Below, piece by piece: positions 24,270 through 32,340 of a DNA stretch of 33,827 bases. Each line of letters starts with the position of its first letter. The first letter of the stretch is position 1. A program made the translations under genes and the position numbers. The notes beneath the pieces were generated by a model. It did no database searches and had not been told where the DNA came from. It saw only the letters and a program-made list of their open reading frames with translations. The DNA comes from JACOTV01 sp964445135 (lineage in GTDB: Bacteria > Patescibacteriota > Microgenomatia > UBA1406 > GWC2-37-13): NCBI GenBank assembly GCA_964445135.1, contig CAYUJW010000006.1:1-33827 (forward strand). The letters are read 5' to 3'.

Positions 24270-25520
24270 TTAGGATGTTGACTCCTGTTGGTTGCGGGTG
24301 TTTATAAAGTAGAAGATTGCCGCGCATCCTGAGACGGCTGCGGCGGCAAGGATTGGGGCATTTGATTGAAATGTTGCCGCAAGAAATCCGGAGAGCAGTG
24401 GCGGAATCATTTGTGCCACGGCATAAATACTGGCGTTGAGTCCGAGGATCTTGCCTTGTGAGCGTTCATGCGCTTGGTTGCTGACTTCAGCCAGTATGCT
24501 CATCTGGGCCAAGGCATTTGTAATTGAAAATAATGCCGCTCCAACCAAGAGCATCCAAGTCTGTGAGACCACAAAAAGCGACAAGATAACAATCGTGTAT
24601 ATGGAAAGGGACCACACAATTGTCGTGCGGTTTGGGATGCGATCAAGGATGAATCGACTAATTCCAATTTGGGTTATCGCTATCCAGACGCCAACATAGC
24701 CAAAAAACTCACCAATTTGCGATTCGCTAAAGAAGAATTTTTTATAGAGAAACACATTTATAAATGATGCAAAAAACACAAAACTTGCCTGAAACAAAAA
24801 GCCCACCAAAAATATGGCCCGCATGCGCTTGAGCTCATATGCGCTGGCCACATTATTCAGTGACTGAAGCCAATTGATCTCATCATCATGTTTTTTGTGT
24901 AAGGTTTCTGGCAAAAAGAGGATGATTGATAAAGCGCTCAGGACGCTTAAGAACGTTGAGAATACAAATGGTGTCACAATCGTAAACCACGGCATGATCG
25001 ACGTATCAATGAGTTTTCCGCCTAAGTATGGACCCAACACCATGCCTATTCCAAATCCGGCGCCAATGATACCGAACTTTTTAGCACGCTCTTTCGGCTC
25101 ATATAAATCGGCAACAACGGCTTGCGTAATAGAAAGATTGCCGCCTGATGCCCCAGCTAGCGCTTTAGCAATGAACAACAAAGGCAGCATTTTGTAATAG
25201 AGTGCAAATGCAAACAAGCCGTTTGAAAGCGACATTGCAAGCATGGAGGCAGCAAGCAAGTTGCGTCTGCCAAAGCGATCAGATAGCTGGCCCCACACGG
25301 GAGCCGTAAAAAATTGGAAGAATGGATATATCGCAATCAGTAAGCCAAATAGCACGTATCCTTGTTGGACACTCATCCCCGGCGTCAGCAGAGTATAGCG
25401 CGAATTTGGGTCAGTAAATAGTGCAGGCAACAGGGGGAGTACGATCCCAAATCCCACTAAGTCAAGCAGTGTTACCAAAAATAAGATGGTAATTGGTCGT
25501 ATCTGAAAAAAACGCTTCAT
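24270..25520 (-). CDS. MFS transporter, drug-efflux-like
   Basis: 416 residues with about 12 hydrophobic helices. The loop between helices 2 and 3 reads GQLSDRFGRRNLLAASM, the classic major facilitator motif A, and helix 5 contains GAGFGIGMVLGPYLGG, the antiporter motif C found in drug/proton exporters such as TetA. The exported compound is unknown. First gene of an operon running through the hydrolase and two glycosyltransferases. Confidence 0.92.
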   Translation of the reverse strand: MKRFFQIRPITILFLVTLLDLVGFGIVLPLLPALFTDPNSRYTLLTPGMSVQQGYVLFGLLIAIYPFFQFFTAPVWGQLSDRFGRRNLLAASMLAMSLSNGLFAFALYYKMLPLLFIAKALAGASGGNLSITQAVVADLYEPKERAKKFGIIGAGFGIGMVLGPYLGGKLIDTSIMPWFTIVTPFVFSTFLSVLSALSIILFLPETLHKKHDDEINWLQSLNNVASAYELKRMRAIFLVGFLFQASFVFFASFINVFLYKKFFFSESQIGEFFGYVGVWIAITQIGISRFILDRIPNRTTIVWSLSIYTIVILSLFVVSQTWMLLVGAALFSITNALAQMSILAEVSNQAHERSQGKILGLNASIYAVAQMIPPLLSGFLAATFQSNAPILAAAAVSGCAAIFYFINTRNQQESTS

Positions 25521-25555
25521 ATCTGTTGCAAATCCAAGTACTATGTGAACACATC

Positions 25556-25563
25556 ATTATACT
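25556..25563. promoter_or_regulatory. Overlapping divergent -10 boxes
   Basis: The minus strand reads TATAAT (25556-25561, for the MFS operon) and the plus strand TATACT (25558-25563, for the glycosyltransferase at 25586). The two boxes share four bases, so only one promoter can be open at a time. Predicted leaders are about 29 and 16 bases. Confidence 0.5.
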
Positions 25564-25585
25564 CTTTGTGCATCATTGAAAAAAC

Positions 25586-26383
25586 ATGAGTTTTTCACAT
25601 CCTGATAATCCAATTGGCTCAATTTATTTTTCAATCATCATTCCAACATTGAATGAGGAAGATTTTCTACCTCTTCTGCTTGAGAATTTAGCGCTTCAGA
25701 CAAATCGTTCATTTGAAGTGCACGTGGCCGACGGGGGATCAACCGATGAGACGGTCCAACGAGCCAAGTCGTATGAGGATCGCCTGAGCATACATACGCA
25801 TGTATCAAAAGAGGGGAATGTTGCGCATCAGCGAAACTTGGCAGCTGCATATGCAAAAGGTCAGTACCTCGTATTTCTTGATGCTGACTCGAGGGTTGAG
25901 TCTGATTTTGTAGAGACGCTTGAAGATGTGGTGATGCGTCGTCCACACGGAATATATATCACGTACTTTCATCCAGATTCCAACTCATGGGTACTTCGCA
26001 CTTCCTATTGGCTTATGAATCATTTTGTTGCGCTGACGCGATTTGCTCCCCGTCCCTTATCGTCCGTTGGCTCAGTGATGATTGAAAGAGCGGTGTTTGA
26101 GCGAATCGGCGGGTATGATGAGTCGATATATGTAGGGGAGGATCATAATTTACTTCGACGTGCACGCCAGTCTGGGGCAACAGTGCAAGCCGCACACACA
26201 ATTCGAGTCACCTTTTCTCTGCGACGTATTCGTCACGAAGGCATGCTGCGGTCACTTTATATTTTGGTATTCGGGATAGGGTACGCTTTATTTAAAGGCG
26301 ATATTCGTCGCAAATACTTTTCCTACGATATGGGTGGAGCGCAGTATAGTGGGAAGACTACATCTCAAAAGAAGAAACAATAG
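25586..26383 (+). CDS. Family 2 glycosyltransferase
   Basis: 265 residues: IIIPTLNEEDFLPLLL, VADGGSTDET, HQRNLAAAYAKG and FLDADSRVE mark a GT-A glycosyltransferase; GYDESIYVGEDHNLLRRARQ is the acceptor-side acidic motif. A C-terminal hydrophobic segment (about 225-243) may hold it at the membrane, followed by a basic tail. It is less related to the two tandem enzymes and probably handles a different sugar or acceptor. Its last 26 bases overlap the gene on the opposite strand. Confidence 0.9.
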   Translation: MSFSHPDNPIGSIYFSIIIPTLNEEDFLPLLLENLALQTNRSFEVHVADGGSTDETVQRAKSYEDRLSIHTHVSKEGNVAHQRNLAAAYAKGQYLVFLDADSRVESDFVETLEDVVMRRPHGIYITYFHPDSNSWVLRTSYWLMNHFVALTRFAPRPLSSVGSVMIERAVFERIGGYDESIYVGEDHNLLRRARQSGATVQAAHTIRVTFSLRRIRHEGMLRSLYILVFGIGYALFKGDIRRKYFSYDMGGAQYSGKTTSQKKKQ

Positions 26384-27077
26384 GAAAGTGATCAGAATGC
26401 TTGTGAGGCAATAACTCATTGGAGACCAGTGTTAGATTCTTGTAAAACACATAATCCAGCTTCAACTTCAAAGGAATGAGTCCAAAAATCCTTGTCTCAT
26501 GGGTATAGGTAAGATTGCTTGTGGCTTCGCTTAATCCATACTCCTCAAGCACCGACCCGAGATTCTTTCTCCCATATGGATAGTTAAAGTCGCCTGCAAT
26601 GATCGTTGGCGTGTGAGTGGTTAGATGAGGGTCATCGAATGTGTTAAACAGTTGCTTCATTCGAAGAGCGTTTGTGGCAACAGGCGTCAAATGCATGTTG
26701 TACGTCGACACAGATGCTTTTGTTTTTTTTACCTCAAACTCAGTCTTCAGCACAGTTCGAGGGGTTTTCTTTTGTTGTACAAGAAACGTCATATGCTGGT
26801 AGAAGCTGCTTGGAAGATGAAATGTCTGTGACTTTTTAAGCACAAGCTCTTGAGGATTGTAAAAAGTTGCAATGCCAAATATCTTTTTTCCACGTCGAAA
26901 ACTGTGCGAAACGTCAGCCAATTCGTACCCCATACCAAGTATGTGGTCAAAATATTCCTCATCGATTCGCATTTCCTGAAACATCACAACATCCGGAGCA
27001 TGCTCCTCAAATATTGTGTGGATTGTGGGTAACGCCTTGTTGTACAGCAAATTGTAAGTAAGCGTAGTGATGCGCAT
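26358..27077 (-). CDS. Endonuclease/exonuclease/phosphatase (EEP) family protein
   Basis: 239 residues. The fold is shown by TLTYNLLYN at the start, MFQEMR (metal-binding Glu), IIAGDFNYP (catalytic Asp and Asn) and KHSDHFPIV (catalytic His). Enzymes of this family cleave phosphodiesters in DNA, RNA, inositol phosphates or sphingolipids; there are no features to choose between them, although the absence of a signal peptide argues for a cytoplasmic substrate. The gene is monocistronic with its own nearly leaderless promoter. Confidence 0.88.
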   Translation of the reverse strand: MRITTLTYNLLYNKALPTIHTIFEEHAPDVVMFQEMRIDEEYFDHILGMGYELADVSHSFRRGKKIFGIATFYNPQELVLKKSQTFHLPSSFYQHMTFLVQQKKTPRTVLKTEFEVKKTKASVSTYNMHLTPVATNALRMKQLFNTFDDPHLTTHTPTIIAGDFNYPYGRKNLGSVLEEYGLSEATSNLTYTHETRIFGLIPLKLKLDYVFYKNLTLVSNELLPHKHSDHFPIVSSFEM

Positions 27078-27085
27078 ATTAAATC

Positions 27086-27091
27086 ATTATA
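27086..27091 (-). promoter_or_regulatory. Extended -10 promoter of the EEP-family gene
   Basis: The minus strand reads TGCTATAAT, ending eight bases before the ATG at 27077, which predicts a two-base leader. TTGCCA lies 15 bases upstream as a possible -35. Confidence 0.65.
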
Positions 27092-27118
27092 GCAGGAATA
27101 TGCTGCTGGCAAGAAGTG

Positions 27119-27137
27119 TTTTCACAAGTTATCCACA
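27119..27137 (+). other. DnaA-box-like pair
   Basis: TTATCCACA (27129-27137) is an exact match to the classical DnaA box, and TTTTCACAA (27119-27127) next to it is a degenerate match in the same orientation. They lie in a 206-base AT-rich spacer. No further clear boxes were noticed nearby, so this is not called an origin. Confidence 0.35.
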
Positions 27138-27246
27138 GAGTCGTTTTCAGGCAGTCTGAGTGTACTTTAGCCTACTGCAAAAGGATCAATTAACAAGTTA
27201 TTACTATAGGGTATAGCTGATTTGAGTTGATAATTTTCTATAGGCC

Positions 27247-27275
27247 TTGACAACTGGGTCGCATTTTTTTATAGT
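27247..27275 (+). promoter_or_regulatory. Near-consensus promoter of the 55-codon gene
   Basis: Perfect TTGACA (27247-27252), a 17-base spacer, then TATAGT (27270-27275). The predicted start at 27282 is two bases before the ATG at 27284. It is the strongest promoter by sequence in the window. Confidence 0.85.
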
Positions 27276-27283
27276 GGGATTAT

Positions 27284-27451
27284 ATGAAGATCCAGTTTTT
27301 CAAATCTACGCCCGCCAAAGCGCATTCAGTCCAGGTTCGTATTGATGCGATGAAGCGCGAAGATCAGCAAAACTCAGTGTTTATTAAGGATCAGTTTAGT
27401 CAGCTGAAGAAAAACCGTGTAGCGCCGCCTGTGAGGCTGTTTCATCTATAA
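27284..27451 (+). CDS. Orphan 55-aa basic protein
   Basis: The gene encodes MKIQFFKSTPAKAHSVQV and continues with a charged helix-forming stretch (DAMKREDQQN, FIKDQFSQLKKNR) to VRLFHL. I do not recognise it. It is soluble, basic and lacks cysteine. Evidence that it is real: a near-consensus promoter placed for leaderless translation and a strong terminator about 90 bases after the stop. It should be highly expressed. The transcript could also have a role as an RNA. The 27452-27536 stretch after the stop shows no further gene I can support. Confidence 0.65.
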   Translation: MKIQFFKSTPAKAHSVQVRIDAMKREDQQNSVFIKDQFSQLKKNRVAPPVRLFHL

Positions 27452-27536
27452 GGCCGTGAGGGTTTTAAAGTTTGGTGTGATTGTGTGGTTACTAGGAAGA
27501 AGGGCAGACGCCTTATCTGGAGTTCTTATTGACCAT

Positions 27537-27601
27537 AAAAAAAAGAGCATCACTACCGCTCGTATGAAAAGGGGACGACGAGTAGTAATGCTCTTTTTTT
27601 T
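27537..27601. terminator. Strong bidirectional intrinsic terminator
   Basis: A long hairpin: A-run plus GAGCAT (27545-27550) pairs with ATGCTC (27588-27593) plus a T-run, and ACTAC (27552-27556) pairs with GTAGT (27582-27586), with further pairing inside. Eight A on one side and eight T on the other make it work in both directions, ending the 55-codon gene on the plus strand and the large membrane protein on the minus strand. Confidence 0.88.
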
Positions 27602-27687
27602 GTCTTTGTCTTCGTTGCTTAATCAGCGAGTACAAAAACAACCTGAATAACTGTAACACAGCAAAAATATCTTGTCAACAGAGTAAT

Positions 27688-29913
27688 TTAATCTACTCTA
27701 TACAGAGCCCCAAACCCATCACTTGACGTGAATATTTTTCGCCCTACTTGCTCGAACTTTCCCTCTTGTAATTGGGGGTATTTTTCCCGCTCTAAGCGTG
27801 ATACAACAACGTAAGAGACTCTATATTTTTGCAGTAATCGACGTGCAATATCCGTATCTTGTGTTTCATAAATGAGCGCAATATCCGGGCTTCGCATTCC
27901 AACCACGTCGGCCGATCCTCTCCAAAGCCATTCATGCACCCACCACCCAGCCGCCGTCGGAAGTCCCGTGTATGCTGAGATTCGATTGTGATCAGTATAT
28001 GAATCTCCCTGAGCCTCAAGAACCACTTTGTATTCGCCGACACTACTTGAAATGTACTGAATAAGCTCATAGTCAGCTTGCATTGAATTCTTCATCCATT
28101 GTGCCCCATCAAGCTGTGGATTATTTGTCAGAGGACCATAGTAGCTTTTAAATGAATAAAAAGGGTACAGAAGGGGTAATACGACCAAGAGCGCGTATAT
28201 GACAACCAGCATCCGCGCACGAAGCGCATGTCTCAGCTGCCAATACGTGTAGGCAGATGCCAGAGAGAGCATGATAAATGCTTGGTATCCAAGCTTGAAC
28301 ATCGTATTTGCTCGAAAGTGATCGGGATAGATATCTTTGGCATAAAAATACTCAGGAATGGTGACTAAAAATAGCCCAAAAACATAGAGTACCGCTATGA
28401 AAATGTCATGTGTCGTGATCTGGCTTTTTTGATATTTCCTCCACATGACCCACCCAAACAATGCGGCGCTTGCCACAAAAAAGCCCCACAAGGTAAGCCA
28501 CATCCACCACTGACTCACCTGACACTTGGCAGGATCGAGTAAGAATGGGCCGATTTGATATACGTTTTTTTGACCAAACAATGAGAGAAGTTGAGAAGGG
28601 CAATTTACTCCAATGCTTGAGGCAAAGGGTTTAAAAAATGCAGAGAATGGGAGCGAGAACGCAAGAAATGATCCGACTAGAAGTGCGAGTTTTGTAAAAA
28701 ATCCCCAAATTGAGCGATGAGTGAGAAAGAGAAGAATTGCAATAAGGAGTAAATAGATTGGGCCGTCAAAGGCATTGGTCATGTAGTGTATGGCCAATAG
28801 CATACCAAGCAGGAGAGTTTGGGCATTGCTAAAGGTATATAAAGCAGTATCCGATTTGCTGCCTGAGAAGCTCTTGGAAAACGCGAAGGTGTGTCCGAAT
28901 ATGCGCACATTCGTAAAAAACGAATACAGAAGTGTGAGTGTTAGTAGCACAAATGGAATGTCAAACACGTGTCCGTGAAGATCTGCCACTACGTAGGAGT
29001 AGCTGGGGAACTCATGGATTGTGAAGGGGATAAAGCGAGTTGCGTTTGGGTACCAATAGCTGGTTGGATTATATGATGACAGTATCTGCCAAAACGGTAC
29101 AGGGCTTTCTGCAGGATAGCCCTTTGTAAAGAGATAAATTGTATGGAAATTGCCAGCCATATTTACCAATAGAGCGGCCAATATGCCAACGATTATTGCG
29201 TGAAGGAGTAGGGCGCGCGATCGCGCTTTGGGAATGGGTGTTACAAATTGATAGCCAAATGAAAAGCACAGTATCATGCTTTGTGCGAGAATGGCTGCTA
29301 ATGTCAGGTTATACCCTATTGAACTTATGACGTCGGTTAAGCGTATTATTATCGCCGATGTGAGGTGGCCAAAATAGTAGTAATTTATGGGATATCCTGC
29401 CGGATTTGTGCTGTCTGGACCGTACCACATGTCGCGCGCTGGAAAAAATTCACTACGCAATATTGCGTTTATAAAACCAAAGTCCATAAACTTTTCAAGG
29501 CCGTGTGCAGATGGTTCTTGCCCGCGAATATATGCCAAAAAGAGAAATGAGAGGGCAAATAGCGCACATTCGAAAATAATTAACCGACGTCTAAAAATGC
29601 CGGTATACCACGCAATCAATCCTTGCGCTAAGCTCTCCCCTTTTGCCTTCAAATAATATCGTTTAAAGATGAGGATATTCCCTATCGCTGCCAAGATGAG
29701 TAAAAGAAACAAGCTTGGACGAGTAAATGGAAGGATATGTAGCGTGCCTAATACATATTGTATATATGAGATGGCAATGATTCCAAGCGGAATAGAAGCT
29801 GCAAATCCGCGATCACGTTGTGCAGGAAGTAGTCGTGATGCAAGGGGTAGAAAAATAAATCCAATCCCCAGCAAGGTGACGATCCAATAGAGCGAATAGG
29901 CAATCCATTCCAT
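27688..29913 (-). CDS. DUF2298-like large membrane protein
   Basis: About 741 residues starting at MEWIAYSLYWIV; an earlier in-frame ATG at 29946 would translate through the promoter and is rejected. Roughly 14 or more hydrophobic helices are followed by a C-terminal soluble part of about 120 residues. The segment AGYPINYYYFGHLTSA matches the YYY signature of the DUF2298 (Chlor_Arch_YYY) family found in Chloroflexi, archaea and CPR bacteria. These proteins resemble membrane GT-C glycosyltransferases in layout, but no activity is established. An acidic residue in RGQEPSAHGLEKFMDFG near the first loop is where GT-C enzymes keep their catalytic acid. Confidence 0.85.
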   Translation of the reverse strand: MEWIAYSLYWIVTLLGIGFIFLPLASRLLPAQRDRGFAASIPLGIIAISYIQYVLGTLHILPFTRPSLFLLLILAAIGNILIFKRYYLKAKGESLAQGLIAWYTGIFRRRLIIFECALFALSFLFLAYIRGQEPSAHGLEKFMDFGFINAILRSEFFPARDMWYGPDSTNPAGYPINYYYFGHLTSAIIIRLTDVISSIGYNLTLAAILAQSMILCFSFGYQFVTPIPKARSRALLLHAIIVGILAALLVNMAGNFHTIYLFTKGYPAESPVPFWQILSSYNPTSYWYPNATRFIPFTIHEFPSYSYVVADLHGHVFDIPFVLLTLTLLYSFFTNVRIFGHTFAFSKSFSGSKSDTALYTFSNAQTLLLGMLLAIHYMTNAFDGPIYLLLIAILLFLTHRSIWGFFTKLALLVGSFLAFSLPFSAFFKPFASSIGVNCPSQLLSLFGQKNVYQIGPFLLDPAKCQVSQWWMWLTLWGFFVASAALFGWVMWRKYQKSQITTHDIFIAVLYVFGLFLVTIPEYFYAKDIYPDHFRANTMFKLGYQAFIMLSLASAYTYWQLRHALRARMLVVIYALLVVLPLLYPFYSFKSYYGPLTNNPQLDGAQWMKNSMQADYELIQYISSSVGEYKVVLEAQGDSYTDHNRISAYTGLPTAAGWWVHEWLWRGSADVVGMRSPDIALIYETQDTDIARRLLQKYRVSYVVVSRLEREKYPQLQEGKFEQVGRKIFTSSDGFGALYRVD

Positions 29914-29922
29914 ATGTTGGCT

Positions 29923-29928
29923 ATTATA
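29923..29928 (-). promoter_or_regulatory. -10 box, nearly leaderless promoter of the DUF2298-like gene
   Basis: TATAAT on the minus strand ends nine bases before the chosen ATG at 29913 (three-base leader). Its position decides the start codon in favour of 29913 over 29946. Confidence 0.65.
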
Positions 29929-29989
29929 CGATATAATAATGCACAAGAAAATCTAACGTAGATTCGGGCATTGATGCACCTATCTAACA

Positions 29990-30017
29990 AACTCAAAACC
30001 AAAAACTAAAAACTAAC
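29990..30017 (+). repeat. Heptamer array before valS
   Basis: AACTCAA, AACCAAA, AACTAAA, AACTAAC: four 7-base units ending two bases before the ATG at 30020. The same unit family (AAAAACC/AAAAACT) occurs inside valS at 31960-31987. Confidence 0.8.
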
Positions 30018-30019
30018 AC

Positions 30020-32290
30020 ATGGACAAAGCATTTCAACCGCAACAATGGGAAGCACAGCTCTACAAAGAGTGGGAGGATAAAAAACTGTTTCACGCAGAC
30101 GCCACATCTTCCAAACCTCCATTTACGATCATCCTTCCCCCACCAAATGCTAATGCCGATTTGCACTTAGGACATGCAATGTATGTGTATGAAGACATCA
30201 TGATTCGATACCACGCGGCCCAGGGATATGAAGCATTATGGTTGCCGGGCGCCGATCATGCTGGGTTTGAGACGCAATTTGTGTTTGAGAAACACCTGAA
30301 AAAGCAAGGAAAAAGCCGCTTTGACTATGATCAGGAGACGCTCTACAAAATGATTTGGGATTTTGTACAAGAAAATCGAGGCACGATGGAAAATCAGTTT
30401 CGACGTTTAGGTTTTGCTCTCGATTGGGATCGCATGAAGTTTACGCTTGATGAGGATGGGGTCGCAATTGTCAAAGACACGTTTGTGAAAATGTATAAAG
30501 ATGGGCTGATCTATCGCGACATGAGATTGGTGAACTATTGCACGCACTGTGGAACAGGGTTTTCTGATCTTGAGGTTAAACATATCGAGCAGATTGATCC
30601 ACTTTACTATCTCAAATATGGTCCGTTTGTACTAGCTACCGTTCGTCCAGAGACAAAGTTTGGCGATACTGCCGTGGCAGTGCACCCGAAAGACAAACGC
30701 TATATGCAGTATGTGGGCCAAGAAATTGAGGTCGAAGGACTGAATGGTCAGTTTCGGCTGCGTGTTATTGCCGATGAAATGGTTGATCCAGAGTTTGGAA
30801 CGGGTGTTGTCAAAATTACACCTGCCCACGATTTTAACGATTTTGATACGGCAAAGCGTCATAATCTTGAGTTTAAGCAAGTTATTGGTTTGGATGGAAA
30901 GCTCACGGAGCTTGCAGGCCCCTATGCTGGAATGCGCGTTGGTCGCGCACGCGAGGCGGTAGTTGCGGAGTTGGAAAAAAAGGGCTTGATGGATCATGTC
31001 GATCGTGAATACACCCACATGGTCGCCTCATGCTACAAATGTAACCGCATACTTGAGCCTATGCTCATGCCGCAGTGGTATGTAAAAGTGCGTCCGCTGG
31101 CTGATCGGGCGCTTGCGGCCATTGAAAAAAAAGAAGTGCAGTTTAATACTGCGCAATTTAAAAAACGTGCCGTCGACTGGCTGACAAATTTTCATGATTG
31201 GAATATTTCGAGGCAGATTGTGTGGGGCATTCGTATACCGGCATATTGCTGTGTCAGTTCCGAGTTGCAAGTTGCGAGTTCTGAGTTAGAACCCACCAAC
31301 CCTCAAACTCTCAAACCCTCAAACTCTCAAACCCACCAATCCGCAAACCCTCCAACCTCATTAGACAAATGGTTTGTATCAGCGACTCCACCTACCAAGT
31401 GTGCAATCTGTGGTGAGTGTAAATTTGTGCAAGACACGGACACGTTTGATACCTGGTTCTCCAGCGGACAGTGGCCATTTACCACGCTTATGACAACTGG
31501 CAAAGGGGATTTTGAAAAGTTTTATCCAACATCAGTTATGGAAACTGGCTATGACATACTCCCCTGGTGGGTGTGTCGCATGCTTATGCTGGGCTTATAT
31601 TGTACGGACAAAGTTCCGTTTAAGTATGTATATTTGCATGGACTAGTGCGCGACATGAAGGGCGCGAAAATGAGCAAATCCAAAGGAAATGTGATTAACC
31701 CACTTGAGATGGCTGATAAATATGGGGCAGATTCGCTTCGTGCTGCCTTGGTGTTTGAGGTTGGAAATGGCGTTGATCAGCGATTGTCAGACGATAAGGT
31801 TCGCGCAATGCGAAACTTTGCCAACAAGATATGGAATATCGGGCGATTTTTGCATATGAATGAGCAATTGCGAATTGCGAATTGCGAATTGCGAAAAGAG
31901 CAACCAGAAACCAGCAGCCAGCATCAGTCAGCGCAGAAAGATGAGTTTGATGCGCTTGAAAAAACCAAAAACCAAAAACTAAAAACTCTCCATGAGGAAT
32001 TTTCTGCTTTGAAGTTGAAGCACGAGGAATATATGAAAGACTACCAACTTTCTTATGCATTTGGCGATTTATACGAGTTTATTTGGCATCGATTTGCTGA
32101 TTATTACATAGAGACATTGAAAGAAGAGCTAAAGAATGGTAATATAGAGGTGTACAGCGCATTGGAGTCAGTCTATATAGAAACACTTCGTATGTTGCAC
32201 CCGTTTATTCCGTTTGTGACTGATGCTGTGCATTCACAATTTGGGTATGGACACGTGTTAGAATATAAACAACAAACATCAAGTTCATAA
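30020..32290 (+). CDS. valS: Valine-tRNA ligase with repeat-derived insertions
   Basis: 756 residues, class Ia synthetase. The HIGH motif appears as HLGH (residues 49-52), and the KMSKS motif begins at Lys550. The editing domain contains VRPETKFGDTAVAVHP and ITPAHDFNDFD. Zinc-type pairs CTHCG, CYKCN and CAICGEC are present. It charges tRNA-Val and hydrolyses mischarged Thr-tRNA. Three low-complexity insertions (about residues 413-447, 616-636 and 647-656) are encoded by 7- and 8-base repeat arrays and interrupt otherwise conserved segments without breaking the frame. The C-terminus is short; the coiled-coil arm of typical bacterial ValRS (E. coli 951 residues) seems absent. No Shine-Dalgarno sequence; a heptamer array forms the leader. 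Confidence 0.96.
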   Translation: MDKAFQPQQWEAQLYKEWEDKKLFHADATSSKPPFTIILPPPNANADLHLGHAMYVYEDIMIRYHAAQGYEALWLPGADHAGFETQFVFEKHLKKQGKSRFDYDQETLYKMIWDFVQENRGTMENQFRRLGFALDWDRMKFTLDEDGVAIVKDTFVKMYKDGLIYRDMRLVNYCTHCGTGFSDLEVKHIEQIDPLYYLKYGPFVLATVRPETKFGDTAVAVHPKDKRYMQYVGQEIEVEGLNGQFRLRVIADEMVDPEFGTGVVKITPAHDFNDFDTAKRHNLEFKQVIGLDGKLTELAGPYAGMRVGRAREAVVAELEKKGLMDHVDREYTHMVASCYKCNRILEPMLMPQWYVKVRPLADRALAAIEKKEVQFNTAQFKKRAVDWLTNFHDWNISRQIVWGIRIPAYCCVSSELQVASSELEPTNPQTLKPSNSQTHQSANPPTSLDKWFVSATPPTKCAICGECKFVQDTDTFDTWFSSGQWPFTTLMTTGKGDFEKFYPTSVMETGYDILPWWVCRMLMLGLYCTDKVPFKYVYLHGLVRDMKGAKMSKSKGNVINPLEMADKYGADSLRAALVFEVGNGVDQRLSDDKVRAMRNFANKIWNIGRFLHMNEQLRIANCELRKEQPETSSQHQSAQKDEFDALEKTKNQKLKTLHEEFSALKLKHEEYMKDYQLSYAFGDLYEFIWHRFADYYIETLKEELKNGNIEVYSALESVYIETLRMLHPFIPFVTDAVHSQFGYGHVLEYKQQTSSS
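31256..31359 (+). repeat. Heptamer and octamer arrays inside valS (first)
   Basis: Five heptamers AGTTCCG, AGTTGCA, AGTTGCG, AGTTCTG, AGTTAGA (31256-31290) are followed by octamers AAACTCTC, AAACCCTC, AAACTCTC, AAACCCAC and degenerate copies (31305-31359). They encode residues about 413-447, Ser/Thr/Gln/Asn/Pro-rich, inserted before the CAICGEC zinc element. Confidence 0.9.
31866..31928 (+). repeat. Heptamer arrays inside valS (second)
   Basis: AATTGCG four times perfectly (31866-31893), then CAACCAG, AAACCAG, CAGCCAG, CATCAGT (31901-31928). The encoded residues, about 616-636, read LRIANCELRKEQPETS and a Gln/Ser-rich continuation, at the junction to the anticodon-binding domain. Confidence 0.9.
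31960..31987 (+). repeat. Heptamer array inside valS (third)
   Basis: AAAAACC twice then AAAAACT twice: 28 bases with an exact 7-base period, encoding Lys/Thr/Asn/Gln/Leu-rich residues about 647-656. It matches the unit family of the array preceding valS. Confidence 0.9.
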
Positions 32291-32311
32291 ACTCAATCCC
32301 TTTATTTTTCG

Positions 32312-32335
32312 CATTTACACATTTTCATAATTTAC
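32312..32335 (+). repeat. Octamer array before rpmH
   Basis: CATTTACA, CATTTTCA, TAATTTAC: degenerate 8-base units ending five bases before the ATG of rpmH. They closely resemble the right-hand octamer array before the DUF35 gene (12290-12313). Confidence 0.6.
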
Positions 32336-32340
32336 ACACC

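Noticed and set aside
27119..27137. Chromosomal replication origin
   Set aside because: Only one exact and one degenerate DnaA box, no dnaA gene and no skew data; kept as a weak finding only.
27456..27650. 64-codon ORF downstream of the 55-codon gene
   Set aside because: It runs straight through the strong terminator hairpin and its composition looks random.
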